A stretch of DNA of 61,140 bases from Lachnospiraceae bacterium A4 (GTDB lineage Bacteria > Bacillota > Clostridia > Lachnospirales > Lachnospiraceae): contig KE159534.1 in the NCBI GenBank assembly GCA_000403215.2, forward strand, positions 113,477 through 174,616. The letters are read 5' to 3'. Under the pieces are notes generated by a model. The model was given only the letters and a program-made list of their open reading frames with translations, searched no databases and was not told the origin of the DNA. Both the position numbers and the translations under genes were made by a program. Positions within the stretch are counted from its first letter, which is position 1; each line of letters begins with the position of its first letter. Shown in pieces: positions 17,986 through 26,376 of the stretch.

Positions 17986-18345
17986 GTGGCAAATATGGAG
18001 AGGAAAGGGTACCGCCCGCTTGTCTATATCTGTTCGGCGCTTTCCGGGGACGAGGAAGGGAATGCGGAGAAGGCAAGGAAATACAGCAGGTTCGCCGTGG
18101 ACAGCGGCGCGATCCCTTTAGCGCCGCACCTGCTCCTGCCGCAGTTCATGGACGAGGGGGAGGAGCGGGAGCTGGCAATGTTCATGGATCTGGTGTTCCT
18201 TGGGAAATGCGAGGAGGTCTGGGTGTTCGGCTCGGAAGTCCGGCTGTCGGAGGGCATGAGGGCGGAGATCGGGAAGGCGGAGCGCAGGGACATGAAGATC
18301 CGGTATTTTACGGAAGGCTTAAAGGAGGAGACAGGATGCAGATAA
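17986..18345 (+). CDS. DUF4406-like protein (nucleoside deoxyribosyltransferase fold)
   Basis: A 119-residue frame with PLVYICSALSGDEEGNAEKA, then GAIPLAPHLLLPQFM and CEEVWVFGSEVRLSEGM, the signature of DUF4406/nucleoside 2-deoxyribosyltransferase-like proteins common beside phage primases. A GTG at 17986 and an ATG at 17995 are possible starts, but neither has a ribosome site. The frame stays open upstream (AYKNSEGYSDPVPFRAV) back to a TGA at about 17919, with only ATA or ATT where a start would be. The true start may therefore be non-canonical or a lost ATG. It overlaps the primase start by 10 nt. Confidence 0.75.
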   Translation: MANMERKGYRPLVYICSALSGDEEGNAEKARKYSRFAVDSGAIPLAPHLLLPQFMDEGEERELAMFMDLVFLGKCEEVWVFGSEVRLSEGMRAEIGKAERRDMKIRYFTEGLKEETGCR

Positions 18346-20609
18346 CGATTTGCCGCGCCGACTGTGCCGGTAATGCCAGGAACTGCAGGTACCCCACGAA
18401 AGTCGTGGTGGCGGATGCGGGGATGATGAAGGATGCGGCGGCTTATGACCATGTGTGCGGGGAATACAGGGGGAGCTACCGTACCAATGGGAATTTCCTC
18501 TCTTCGGATGTGGTGGTCATGGACCTGGACAATGACCATACCGATGACCCGGCGGAATGGGTGACGGAGGGGAAGCTGGACGGGATGATGCCGGATATTT
18601 CTTATATATTGGTGCCGAGCCGCCACCACATGCTGGAGAAGGACGGGGAGTCCGCAAGGCCCCGGTACCATGTGTACTTCCCTGTCGGGGCGGTCGCGGA
18701 TGCCGGGCAGTATACGGCCCTGAAGCGGGCGATCCATAATGCGTTCCCTTTCTTTGACGGGAATGCCCTGGACGCCGCAAGGTTCATCTTCGGGGCGGAC
18801 TGCGGCGACGTGGTGTGGCACGAGGGCTGGGTGAATATTGACGAGGAAGTGTCAACAGAAACAGAAGAAGAGGAAGAGGCTCCGTCTGTGGGCGGCCCCA
18901 TCCTGGAAGGGAGCCGGAACAACACCCTTTCCCGCTTTGCCGGGAGGGTGCTGAAACGCTATGGGGAATGCGTTAAGGCGCATGAAATCTTCCTGGAGGA
19001 GGCGGGGAAGTGCGAGCCTCCGCTGGAAAGCCCGGAGCTGGATGCCATCTGGTTCTCCGCGCTGAAGTTTTTCAGGAATACCATCAGCGGGCAGGACGGC
19101 TATGTGCCTCCCGGCCAGTATAATGATGATTTTGCGGGAGGGAAGTCTTTAAAGCCGGACGATTACTCGGACATCGGGCAGGCGAAGGTGCTGGCAAGGG
19201 AGTATGGGGACGAGCTGATCCACACGAACGCTACGGACTACCTCCGGTATGACGGGGAGGTGTGGCGCGAGGACCGGCAGCTTGCGGTTGGCGCGATAGA
19301 GGAGTTTTCAGACCTCCAGCTTGCGGATGCGCAGGACGAGGTGGAAAAAGCGAAAAAAGCATTGAAAGATGCCGGGGTTGCGGAGGATGCGCTTGCCGCA
19401 GGGGGTAAGGCGCTGGAAAAAGCCGTGCCGGGTAGCCTGCTGGGGCTGTACTTTGCGTATGTCGGTGCGAGGAACTATCTCGCTTTCGCGCAGAAGCGCA
19501 GGGATTATAAATACCTTACGTCCGCGCTCAATGCCGCAAGGCCGATGCTGCTTGCCGATGTGAACGACCTTGACCGGAATGAGAGCCTGCTCAACACGCC
19601 GCGTGCCACCTATGACCTCAGAAGAGGCATGGCCGGGGAGCAGCCGCATGACCCGAAAGACCTGATCACTAAGATTACCGGGTGTTCGCCGGGGGATGAG
19701 GGGAGGCAGGTATGGGAGGACGCGCTCTGGCTGTTCTTCTGCGGCGACCAGGCGCTTATCGATTATGTTCAGCAGGTGGTCGGCATGGCGGCGGTGGGCA
19801 AGGTGTACCAGGAGCATCTCATCATCGCCTATGGAGGCGGGGCCAACGGCAAGTCCACCTTCTGGAATGCTGTCTACCGGGTGCTTGGCAATTATGCGGG
19901 GAAGATATCGGCGGAGGCGCTCACGATGGGGTGCAAGAGGAACGTGAAGCCGGAGATGGCGGAGCTGAAGGGGCGGAGGCTCATCATCGCTTCGGAGATG
20001 GAGGAAGGGATGCGGCTGAACACGGCGGTGGTCAAACAGCTCTGCTCCACGGACGAGATCCAGGCGGAGAAGAAATACAAGGACCCGTTCCAGTTCATCC
20101 CTTCCCATACGCTGGTGCTGTACACTAACCACCTGCCGAAGGTCGGCGCGAACGATGACGGCATCTGGCGCAGGCTCGTGGTGATCCCCTTCAATGCCCA
20201 TATCGTGGGGGACACGGATATCAAGAACTATGCGGATTATCTTTTTGAGAACGCAGGCCCCGCCATCCTGGCATGGATCATCGAAGGGGCGCAGAAGGCG
20301 GTTGCGCAGAACTTCAAAACCGACCCGCCGCAGTGCGTGAAGGATGCGGTGCAGGCATACCGGGAGGACAACGACTGGCTTGGGAGGTATATCGACGAAT
20401 GCTGTGAAGTCGCCTCTTCCTGCCAGGAGAAGTCGGGGGAGTTCTACCAGCAGTACCGGGCTTACTGCATCCAGAACGGCGAGTATATCCGCAGCACCAC
20501 GGATTTTTATTCCGCCGTGGACAAGGCGGGCTTTGTCCGACGCAAGACGAACAAGGGGATGTTCGTGCATGGCGTGCAGCTCAAGAGCGGGCAGGACTTT
20601 CTGGGTTAG
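18336..20609 (+). CDS. P4-type phage primase-helicase
   Basis: A 757-residue protein starting at ATG 18336 right after AAAGGAGGAG; the long upstream extension of this frame is only a shadow of the DUF4406 gene. The N-terminal half has a primase-like fold (VVVMDLDNDHTDDP, ILVPSRHHMLEKDG, RYHVYFPVG). The C-terminal half is a D5/P4-type helicase with Walker A YGGGANGKST at about residues 498-508, then EMAELKGRRLIIASE and LVLYTNHLPKV. It primes and unwinds at the phage origin and leads the plus-strand early operon. Confidence 0.93.
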   Translation: MQITICRADCAGNARNCRYPTKVVVADAGMMKDAAAYDHVCGEYRGSYRTNGNFLSSDVVVMDLDNDHTDDPAEWVTEGKLDGMMPDISYILVPSRHHMLEKDGESARPRYHVYFPVGAVADAGQYTALKRAIHNAFPFFDGNALDAARFIFGADCGDVVWHEGWVNIDEEVSTETEEEEEAPSVGGPILEGSRNNTLSRFAGRVLKRYGECVKAHEIFLEEAGKCEPPLESPELDAIWFSALKFFRNTISGQDGYVPPGQYNDDFAGGKSLKPDDYSDIGQAKVLAREYGDELIHTNATDYLRYDGEVWREDRQLAVGAIEEFSDLQLADAQDEVEKAKKALKDAGVAEDALAAGGKALEKAVPGSLLGLYFAYVGARNYLAFAQKRRDYKYLTSALNAARPMLLADVNDLDRNESLLNTPRATYDLRRGMAGEQPHDPKDLITKITGCSPGDEGRQVWEDALWLFFCGDQALIDYVQQVVGMAAVGKVYQEHLIIAYGGGANGKSTFWNAVYRVLGNYAGKISAEALTMGCKRNVKPEMAELKGRRLIIASEMEEGMRLNTAVVKQLCSTDEIQAEKKYKDPFQFIPSHTLVLYTNHLPKVGANDDGIWRRLVVIPFNAHIVGDTDIKNYADYLFENAGPAILAWIIEGAQKAVAQNFKTDPPQCVKDAVQAYREDNDWLGRYIDECCEVASSCQEKSGEFYQQYRAYCIQNGEYIRSTTDFYSAVDKAGFVRRKTNKGMFVHGVQLKSGQDFLG

Positions 20610-20619
20610 TGCAGTGCAT

Positions 20620-20652
20620 GGAGGTCTTTTGCAAGTGTTGCATAAGACTTCC
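20620..20652 (+). other. Hairpin after the primase gene
   Basis: GGAGGTCTT pairs with AAGACTTCC (one mismatch) just past the primase stop, with inner TTGCAA/TTGCAT. No U-run follows, so it is more likely a processing or stability element than a terminator. The rest of 20610-20814 is AT-rich and holds no gene I can support. Confidence 0.35.
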
Positions 20653-20814
20653 ACGACATACACGAATCCTGTATTTAAGCCATTTGTGACAGTTTAGATA
20701 CTCTTTTCCGAAAAGTTTCCTATATAGAAAAATATTAGTAAAAAAGCCTTATGGGAAAGTTTACGCAGGGAGGTTCATGAGCGTCACGCTTCATTGATTT
20801 GACGGAGGTGTGCG

Positions 20815-21096
20815 ATGCGTGAAAAAGACATCGAGAGGAAGTTTGTTGCGGAGGTGAAAAGGCGCGGCGGCATATGCCCTAAGTGGGTGTCGCCGGGATT
20901 TGACGGGATGCCCGACCGGATTGCCTTGCTGCCGGGTGGGAAGTCCGGCTTTGTGGAGGCCAAGGCTCCGGGGGAGAAGCCCCGTCCCCTCCAGGCTTCC
21001 CGCTACGCATTATTACAGCGGCTGGGGTTCCGGGTGTATGTCCTGGACGACCCGGCGCAGATTGGAGGGATCATTGATGAGATACAGTCCACATAA
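20815..21096 (+). CDS. VRR-NUC domain nuclease
   Basis: A 93-residue stand-alone VRR-NUC protein of the PD-(D/E)XK superfamily. Visible: E7 of the first helix, GFDGMPDRIALLPGG with the catalytic D, and FVEAKAPGE giving E-x-K. These phage proteins act on branched DNA and almost always sit just before a SNF2-type helicase, as here: the helicase start overlaps its 3' end by 20 nt. Ribosome site GGAGGTG. Complete. Confidence 0.92.
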   Translation: MREKDIERKFVAEVKRRGGICPKWVSPGFDGMPDRIALLPGGKSGFVEAKAPGEKPRPLQASRYALLQRLGFRVYVLDDPAQIGGIIDEIQST

Positions 21097-22440
21097 GTAC
21101 CAGCAGTATGCGATAGATTTCATAATCCGTAACCCCGTGGCGGCAATCCTGCTGGATATGGGGATGGGGAAGACGAGCCTAACATTGATGGCAATCAACA
21201 GGCTGATGTACGAGGAATTCGAGGTGAGTAAAGTATTGATCATCGCTCCCCTGCGGGTTGCCAAGAATACATGGTCGGCGGAGATTGGGAAGTGGGAGCA
21301 GCTTAGCGGGCTGCGGTATTCCATTGTTGTGGGGACGCCCGCCCAGAGGAAGAAAGCGTTAAAAGCAGATGTAGATATTTATATCATTAACAGGGAGAAC
21401 CTCACCTGGCTGGTTGAAAGCAGCGGCATCCCGTTCGGATTCGACATGGTAGTGGTCGATGAGCTGTCCAGTTTCAAGTCCTGGCAGTCGAAGCGGTTCA
21501 AGTCGTTCATGAAGGTGCGCCCGCTGGCCAGGAGGGTGGTGGGGCTTACGGGAACCCCCAGCAGCAACGGGCTCATGGATCTGTTTGCGGAGTTCAAGGT
21601 GCTGGACATGGGGAAAAGGCTTGGGAGGTTCATCGGGCAGTACCGGCTGGATTATTTCAAGCCGGACAGGATGAACGGCCCCATCGTGTACTCCTACAAG
21701 CCGCTGCCGGGTGCAGAGGAGAAGATATATGCCAGGATCTCGGATATCACCATCTCCATGAAAGCGGCAGATTACCTGGAGATGCCGGAGCTGGTAGTGT
21801 CGGAATACCCCGTGTACATGGACGCGGAGGAGCAGGGGATTTATGATGCCATGAAGGAGAACCTGGTCATCGGGAAACCAGAAGAGGAGATCACAGCCGC
21901 AAACGCGGCATCCCTTTCCGGCAAGCTGTCGCAGATGGCGAACGGCGCGGTGTATTCCGATAACGGGAGGCCGTCCAGATCCATGGCCGGAAGCTGGATG
22001 CATTGGAGGACATCATCGAGTCCGCATGTGGGAAGCCGCTCATGGTGGTCTACTGGTACAAGCACGACTACAGCCGGATTGCGGAGAGGCTTTCAAGCCT
22101 TGGTGTAATGTATGAGAAGCTGGATACGGATGCAAGTATCAGAAAGTGGAATGCCGGGGAGCTTCCGGTTGCCATGGTGCATCCCGCCTCTGCGGGGCAT
22201 GGGCTGAACCTGCAGGGCGGCGGTTCAGCAATGGTGTGGTTCGGGCTTACCTGGTCGCTGGAGCTGTACCAGCAGACAGTGGCACGTCTCTGGAGGCAGG
22301 GGCAGACATCCGGGACGGTGGTCATCCAGCACATCATCACCAGGGGAACGGTTGATGAGCAGATCATGGGGGCATTGCGGTCTAAGGACACCTCGCAGGC
22401 GGCACTCATCGAGGCGGTGAAAGTGAATCTGAATAGATAG
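21077..22440 (+). pseudogene. SNF2/DEAD-type helicase gene with a -1 frameshift
   Basis: Starts at ATG 21077 (GGAGGG upstream). Frame 1 encodes DMGMGKTSLTLMA (Walker A), VDELSSF (motif II) and GLTGTPSSNGLMDL (motif III), up to about 21965. The similarity then jumps to another frame: IHGRKLDALEDIIE, VYWYKHDYSRIAERL, HGLNLQGG, and ELYQQTVARLWRQGQT (motif VI). One missing G in the run at 21965-21967 explains it: restoring GGGG gives a continuous 450-odd-residue helicase. As sequenced the gene is split, either a real lesion or a sequencing error in a G-run. Confidence 0.88.
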
Positions 22441-22516
22441 GCCAATCCATGTAAATCAAAGACAATCCATGAAAATCCGGGGGAAATAAAATATTTTTTG
22501 ATTGGAGGCATGGCTT

Positions 22517-22975
22517 ATGAGCATTATCTGGAAATACCTTGACAAGAGGTCGGCGGTTGTGGACGCATTGAAAGATTACGGCAGCATGAGGTTCATCATC
22601 GAACATACGGATGATGAGATCAAGGCGGCATATGAGAAGATGGGCGGCATCAGCAGCCAGCCGCCTGACGGGATGCCCCATACCCACAATCCCAATGCCA
22701 TGGAGGAAAGGATGGTTAAGGGGATTGAGGAAATCGACATCCTGAAAGAGCGTTACCGCCAGGCGGCGGAATATATGGCGTGGTTCCTTCCGGCATGGGA
22801 GGAGCTTTCTGAAGATGAGAGGTATGTGCTGGAAACCTTTTATTCGGATTCGGAAAGTCAGACCAGCGCCGTGTACAGCATCTGCGACCGCTTCGGCATC
22901 GAGCGTTCCTCGGCGTACAATAAAAAGAACCGCGCCCTGGGCAGGCTGGTGACGCTGCTGTACGGGAAAGCATGA
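22517..22975 (+). CDS. DUF1492/ArpU-like phage transcription regulator
   Basis: A 152-residue protein starting at ATG 22517, 8 nt after GGAGG. The C-terminus (LSEDERYVLETFYSDSESQT ... CDRFGIERSSAYNKKNRALG) is a sigma region 4-like HTH. The N-terminal half is helical with KYLDKRSAVVDALKDYGSM. Proteins of this type, just before HNH and terminase genes, activate late transcription in Firmicute phages. It is the likely switch to the structural operon. Confidence 0.85.
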   Translation: MSIIWKYLDKRSAVVDALKDYGSMRFIIEHTDDEIKAAYEKMGGISSQPPDGMPHTHNPNAMEERMVKGIEEIDILKERYRQAAEYMAWFLPAWEELSEDERYVLETFYSDSESQTSAVYSICDRFGIERSSAYNKKNRALGRLVTLLYGKA

Positions 22976-23114
22976 TGCGGCCGGTGTGAGTAATATCGTG
23001 GATGCTTTTCCTTACCGGGCGTGGTATGCTGATAGCATGAAAAAATGTCAAGAGGGCCTTCGCGGGAGAATCGGAATCCTGCGGAGGCTTTCTGCCGCAA
23101 GGGAGGTGGAGACG

Positions 23115-23465
23115 ATGCCAAGGAAACCAAAGAGGCCGTGTTCCTTCCCCGGATGCCCGAAGCTGACCGAAGGGCGTTTTTGTGAGGAGCATGAAAAGCA
23201 GGAGAACCGACGCTACGAAAAGTATGACCGTGTACGCCGTAAATATGGAAGGAAATGGGAATATATCCGTAACCGCTACGCCGCCAAGCACCCATTCTGT
23301 GAGGAGTGTCAGAAGAAGGGATTGATGCGTCCAGTGGAGGAGGTACATCATAAGCTCCCGCTGGCGGAGGGTGGGACGCACGATGAGGATAACCTTTTGT
23401 CATTGTGCCGGACGTGCCATGCAAGACTCCATGCGAAGCGTGGAGATAGGTGGCACAACCATTAA
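23115..23465 (+). CDS. HNH endonuclease next to the terminase
   Basis: A 116-residue HNH nuclease starting at ATG 23115 behind GGGAGGTGGAG. The zinc-binding pairs are CSFPGCP/CEEH and CEECQ/CRTC. The catalytic beta-beta-alpha stretch is VHHKLPLAEGGTHDEDNLLS followed by LCRTCHARLH. In HK97-like cos phages this protein helps terminase cut cos; here the small terminase begins 220 nt downstream, with a candidate packaging site between. Confidence 0.92.
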   Translation: MPRKPKRPCSFPGCPKLTEGRFCEEHEKQENRRYEKYDRVRRKYGRKWEYIRNRYAAKHPFCEECQKKGLMRPVEEVHHKLPLAEGGTHDEDNLLSLCRTCHARLHAKRGDRWHNH

Positions 23466-23575
23466 TTTACTGTGTGGACCTATGCTGCGGAGATTTCTGT
23501 CAGCCGGGAGGGGCGGGTGAAACCTCTGTAAGGAATCCACTGGGAAACGGGCGTGGGGTGTTACGCATAAAAACC

Positions 23576-23653
23576 GGAAATCAAACGGGGGATTGCCCTG
23601 CCCTGATTTTCCGCAGAATAAAGGCTTTTAAGGTGCTGTGGCGTTTGATTTCC
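23576..23653. other. Candidate packaging (cos) region
   Basis: Between HNH and small terminase there is a perfect 11-bp inverted repeat (GGAAATCAAAC at 23576 and its complement at 23643). A near-direct repeat (TGATTTTCCGCAG / TTGATTTCCGCAG) overlaps the right arm. No gene is supported in 23466-23687. Position alone suggests cos or pac binding sites; the function is inferred. Confidence 0.4.
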
Positions 23654-23687
23654 GCAGCATTTTTTCAAAAATAATCAAAGGAACGGG

Positions 23688-24230
23688 GTGAAAACGGTGG
23701 CAAAGGACGGCAGCGGGCGCGGCGGCGCAAGGCCGGGGGCGGGGCGGAAGCCCAAGGCGCTCACGGAGAAGATCAGTGAGGGGAAATCGGCGGCGGTCAT
23801 GCTGGTGCCTGCCGAGTTGGAGGGTGTGGATGTGCCGCCTGTGAAAGCCTTCCTCAAATCCCCGCAGAAGAGCGGGCGGGAACTGGTGGCGGAGGAGGTA
23901 TACAACGAAATGTATGCATGGCTGAAAGCGCGGGGCTGTGAAAAGCTGGTCACGGTTCAGATGGTGGAGCAGTATGCCATGAGTGTCTCCCGGTGGATTC
24001 AGTGTGAAGAGATTGTTTCGTCCACTGGATTCCTGGCGAAGCACCCGACTACGGGAGCCGCCATCGCCTCCCCTTACGTTTCCATGAGCCAGTCCTATAT
24101 GAAGCAGACCAACTACTGCTGGATGCAGATTTACCAGATCGTGAAGGAGAACTGCTCGGTGGAATTCCAGGGGAACACGCCCCAGGATGACGTGATGGAG
24201 CGGCTGCTCCGCGCAAGGAAGGGCATATAG
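23688..24230 (+). CDS. Phage terminase small subunit, P27 family
   Basis: A 180-residue protein with the typical opening GGARPGAGRKPK, then FLKSPQKSGRELVAEEVYNE and a helical body VQMVEQYAMSVSRWIQCEEI and YVSMSQSYMKQTNYCWMQIY. It recognises the packaging site and hands DNA to the large subunit. Start GTG 23688 behind AAAGGAACGGG; GTG 23697 is also possible. Unusually, the large subunit is 9.5 kb away, separated by cargo genes and an IS. Confidence 0.88.
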   Translation: MKTVAKDGSGRGGARPGAGRKPKALTEKISEGKSAAVMLVPAELEGVDVPPVKAFLKSPQKSGRELVAEEVYNEMYAWLKARGCEKLVTVQMVEQYAMSVSRWIQCEEIVSSTGFLAKHPTTGAAIASPYVSMSQSYMKQTNYCWMQIYQIVKENCSVEFQGNTPQDDVMERLLRARKGI

Positions 24231-24275
24231 GGATACCTAAAACTGCCGGACATACAGAAATTTTGAGCAAAGGTC

Positions 24276-24303
24276 TTGATTCTTCATCAGCAAGTGGTAT
24301 ACT
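24276..24303 (+). promoter_or_regulatory. Own promoter of the nucleotidyltransferase cargo gene
   Basis: TTGATT (24276-24281), 16-nt spacer, TATACT (24298-24303), about 70 nt before the ATG at 24372. A host-type promoter inside the late region marks the gene as a moron. Confidence 0.6.
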
Positions 24304-24371
24304 GTAATGATTTAGCAAATTCTGCTAAGTGGGTGGGAGGACTGGGAATAAATGAGAAGGAGAACAAAACC

Positions 24372-25040
24372 ATGCAGCATGATTTCCATTACATTTCCAA
24401 ACATGACCCAAAGGTGCGGGAAGCCTATAAAGACATCCAGGCTATTCTCAGGGAGGCGCAGGACTTATTAAGGCCCAAGTTTACATTCAGGTTTGATGTT
24501 GTGGGCAGTTACAAAAGGAACATGATCACCTATGACAGCAAATCAAATGTGGGTTATGACTTTGATTTTAATATTGAGGTCAACGATGATGATGAAACAT
24601 ATAAGCCGAAGCAGCTAAAGAATATGCTCCAGAAGGCGATAGGCGCTGTCTGTGTAAAATACGGATATGATTACCCGGAGGATTCTACGCGAGTATTGAC
24701 GATCAAGATGAAAAACAGGAGGGAATCCCGTATTCTACATAGCTGTGATTTCGCAATCGTGAATAATTACACTGATGAAGGATATGAGTGCCAGGAATAT
24801 ATCCACTTTGACAAGCAGCATGGGAACTACACATGGTGTGAACAGCCGGACGGATATTATATGCTGCCGGAAAAGATTGACTGGATCAAGGAAAACGGCT
24901 TGTGGGATGTCGAGATGCGGGACTTATACATCGGGAAGAAAAATAAGAACGATAATCCGGATATTCATTCGAGAGCCATTTTTGCTATGACTGTCCACGA
25001 GATATGCCAGAAACGTGGGTTTTATGAAGATGAAAAATAA
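24372..25040 (+). CDS. Pol-beta-fold nucleotidyltransferase, prophage cargo
   Basis: A 222-residue protein starting at ATG 24372 behind GAAGGAG. It has the minimal nucleotidyltransferase signature: FDVVGSYKRN (the GS of the active site), NVGYDFDFNIEV (D-x-D), then ILHSCDFAIVNNY (third Asp). All three acidic residues are present, so catalysis is plausible. It has its own promoter and terminator and is less GC-rich than the phage genes beside it. It is not a phage structural or replication gene. Possible roles are AMP or tRNA nucleotidyl transfer, or a CD-NTase-like signal; none can be assigned. Confidence 0.78.
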   Translation: MQHDFHYISKHDPKVREAYKDIQAILREAQDLLRPKFTFRFDVVGSYKRNMITYDSKSNVGYDFDFNIEVNDDDETYKPKQLKNMLQKAIGAVCVKYGYDYPEDSTRVLTIKMKNRRESRILHSCDFAIVNNYTDEGYECQEYIHFDKQHGNYTWCEQPDGYYMLPEKIDWIKENGLWDVEMRDLYIGKKNKNDNPDIHSRAIFAMTVHEICQKRGFYEDEK

Positions 25041-25066
25041 ATAAGGATGTGGCTGTTAAACCAATG

Positions 25067-25096
25067 CCGTCCAGCAGAGATGTTGGGCGGTTTTTT
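25067..25096 (+). terminator. Terminator of the nucleotidyltransferase gene
   Basis: CCGTCCAGCA and TGTTGGGCGG form a 10-bp stem (two G-U pairs) with loop GAGA and T6. It isolates the cargo gene from the methylase downstream. Confidence 0.8.
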
Positions 25097-25119
25097 CATG
25101 CAATTTTTTGGAGGTGGAA

Positions 25120-26376
25120 ATGAAGACCACGACTGATATGCAGCTTGTACCTGTTGACAGGCTTGTACCTTATGTGAATAACGCGCGGACGCATTCGCCG
25201 GAGCAGATCACAAAGCTCCGCTCGTCCCTACGGGAGTTCGGCTTCATCAACCCGGTCATCATCGACCGGGATTTCAATGTCATTGCGGGGCATGGACGGA
25301 TTGCCGCGGCAAAAGAAGAAGGGATTACGGAAGTTCCGTGCGTGTTCGCAGACTTCCTGACGGAGGCGCAGAAGAAAGCCTACATCCTTGCGGATAACCG
25401 CATGGCTCTTGACGCGGGGTGGGATGAGGAGCTGCTCCGCATCGAGATTGAATCCCTGCAGGGCACGGATTTCGATGTGTCGCTGACAGGTTTCAGAGAG
25501 GATGAGCTTGCAGATCTTTTTGCAGGGGAAGGGGATAAAGATGTGAAAGATGATGGCTTTGACCTTTCCGCTGCGCTGGAAAAGGCGGCGTTCGTGAAGC
25601 GGGGAGACATCTGGACGGTGGGCAGGCACAGGCTGATGTGCGGCGATGCCACCAGCGCGGAGGATGTGTCGGCGCTCATGGACGGGAAGAAAGCAAACCT
25701 TATCGTGACGGATCCGCCCTATGGGGTTTCCTTCAAAAGTTCCGGCGGGCTTACCATCCAGAACGACAGCATGAAGGGGGATGAATTCTACAATTTTCTG
25801 TACAATTCATTTTTACAGATGGCGGCGCACCTGGAGAACGGCGGCGCGGCGTATGTGTTCCATGCGGACACGGAGGGCCTGAATTTCCGCAAGGCATTTG
25901 TGGACGCAGGGTTCCACCTTGCCGGGGTGTGCATATGGGTGAAGAATTCTCTCGTCTTAGGACGCTCGGATTACCAGTGGCAGCATGAGCCGGTTCTTTA
26001 CGGCTTTCTGAAGAACGGGAAACACCCATGGTATTCCGACCGGAAGCAGACCACCATCTGGAACTACGACAAACCGAAGCGGAATAAGAACCACCCGACT
26101 TCCAAGCCGCTTGACCTGCTCGGCTATCCAATCTGCAATTCCTCCCAGGAGAACGCCATCGTGCTGGACACTTTCGGCGGCAGCGGCTCCACAATGATGG
26201 CATGTGAGCAGACAAACCGCATCTGCTGCATGATGGAACTGGATGAGAAGTATGCGTCCGTCATCCTGCGGAGGTATGTGGAGGATACCGGGGACTCGGA
26301 AAATGTGTATGTGGAGCGGGGCGGGGAGAAGATTGCGTACTCCGCGCTTGTGAAGGAGGTGGAGGCGGATGTATAA
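25120..26376 (+). CDS. ParB-domain DNA methyltransferase (N6-adenine or N4-cytosine)
   Basis: A 418-residue fusion. Residues about 5-100 are a ParB-like domain (LVPVDRLVPYVNNARTHSPE, GHGRIAAAKEEG, ILADNRMALDAGWD). The rest is an amino-methyltransferase with LIVTDPPYGVSF (DPPY) and VLDTFGGSGSTMMACEQTNR (SAM motif I at the C-terminal side, the beta-class order). Start ATG 25120, 5 nt after GGAGG. Phage versions protect DNA from host restriction. It overlaps the PP-loop gene by 8 nt. Confidence 0.93.
   Translation: MKTTTDMQLVPVDRLVPYVNNARTHSPEQITKLRSSLREFGFINPVIIDRDFNVIAGHGRIAAAKEEGITEVPCVFADFLTEAQKKAYILADNRMALDAGWDEELLRIEIESLQGTDFDVSLTGFREDELADLFAGEGDKDVKDDGFDLSAALEKAAFVKRGDIWTVGRHRLMCGDATSAEDVSALMDGKKANLIVTDPPYGVSFKSSGGLTIQNDSMKGDEFYNFLYNSFLQMAAHLENGGAAYVFHADTEGLNFRKAFVDAGFHLAGVCIWVKNSLVLGRSDYQWQHEPVLYGFLKNGKHPWYSDRKQTTIWNYDKPKRNKNHPTSKPLDLLGYPICNSSQENAIVLDTFGGSGSTMMACEQTNRICCMMELDEKYASVILRRYVEDTGDSENVYVERGGEKIAYSALVKEVEADV

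Noticed and set aside
19308-20663. 451-codon minus-strand ORF opposite the primase
   Set aside because: Antisense shadow of a GC-rich gene; low complexity, no ribosome site and no family features.
23450-23674. 74-codon ORF between HNH and small terminase
   Set aside because: It starts inside the HNH gene without a ribosome site and spans the inverted repeat; a packaging site is the better reading.
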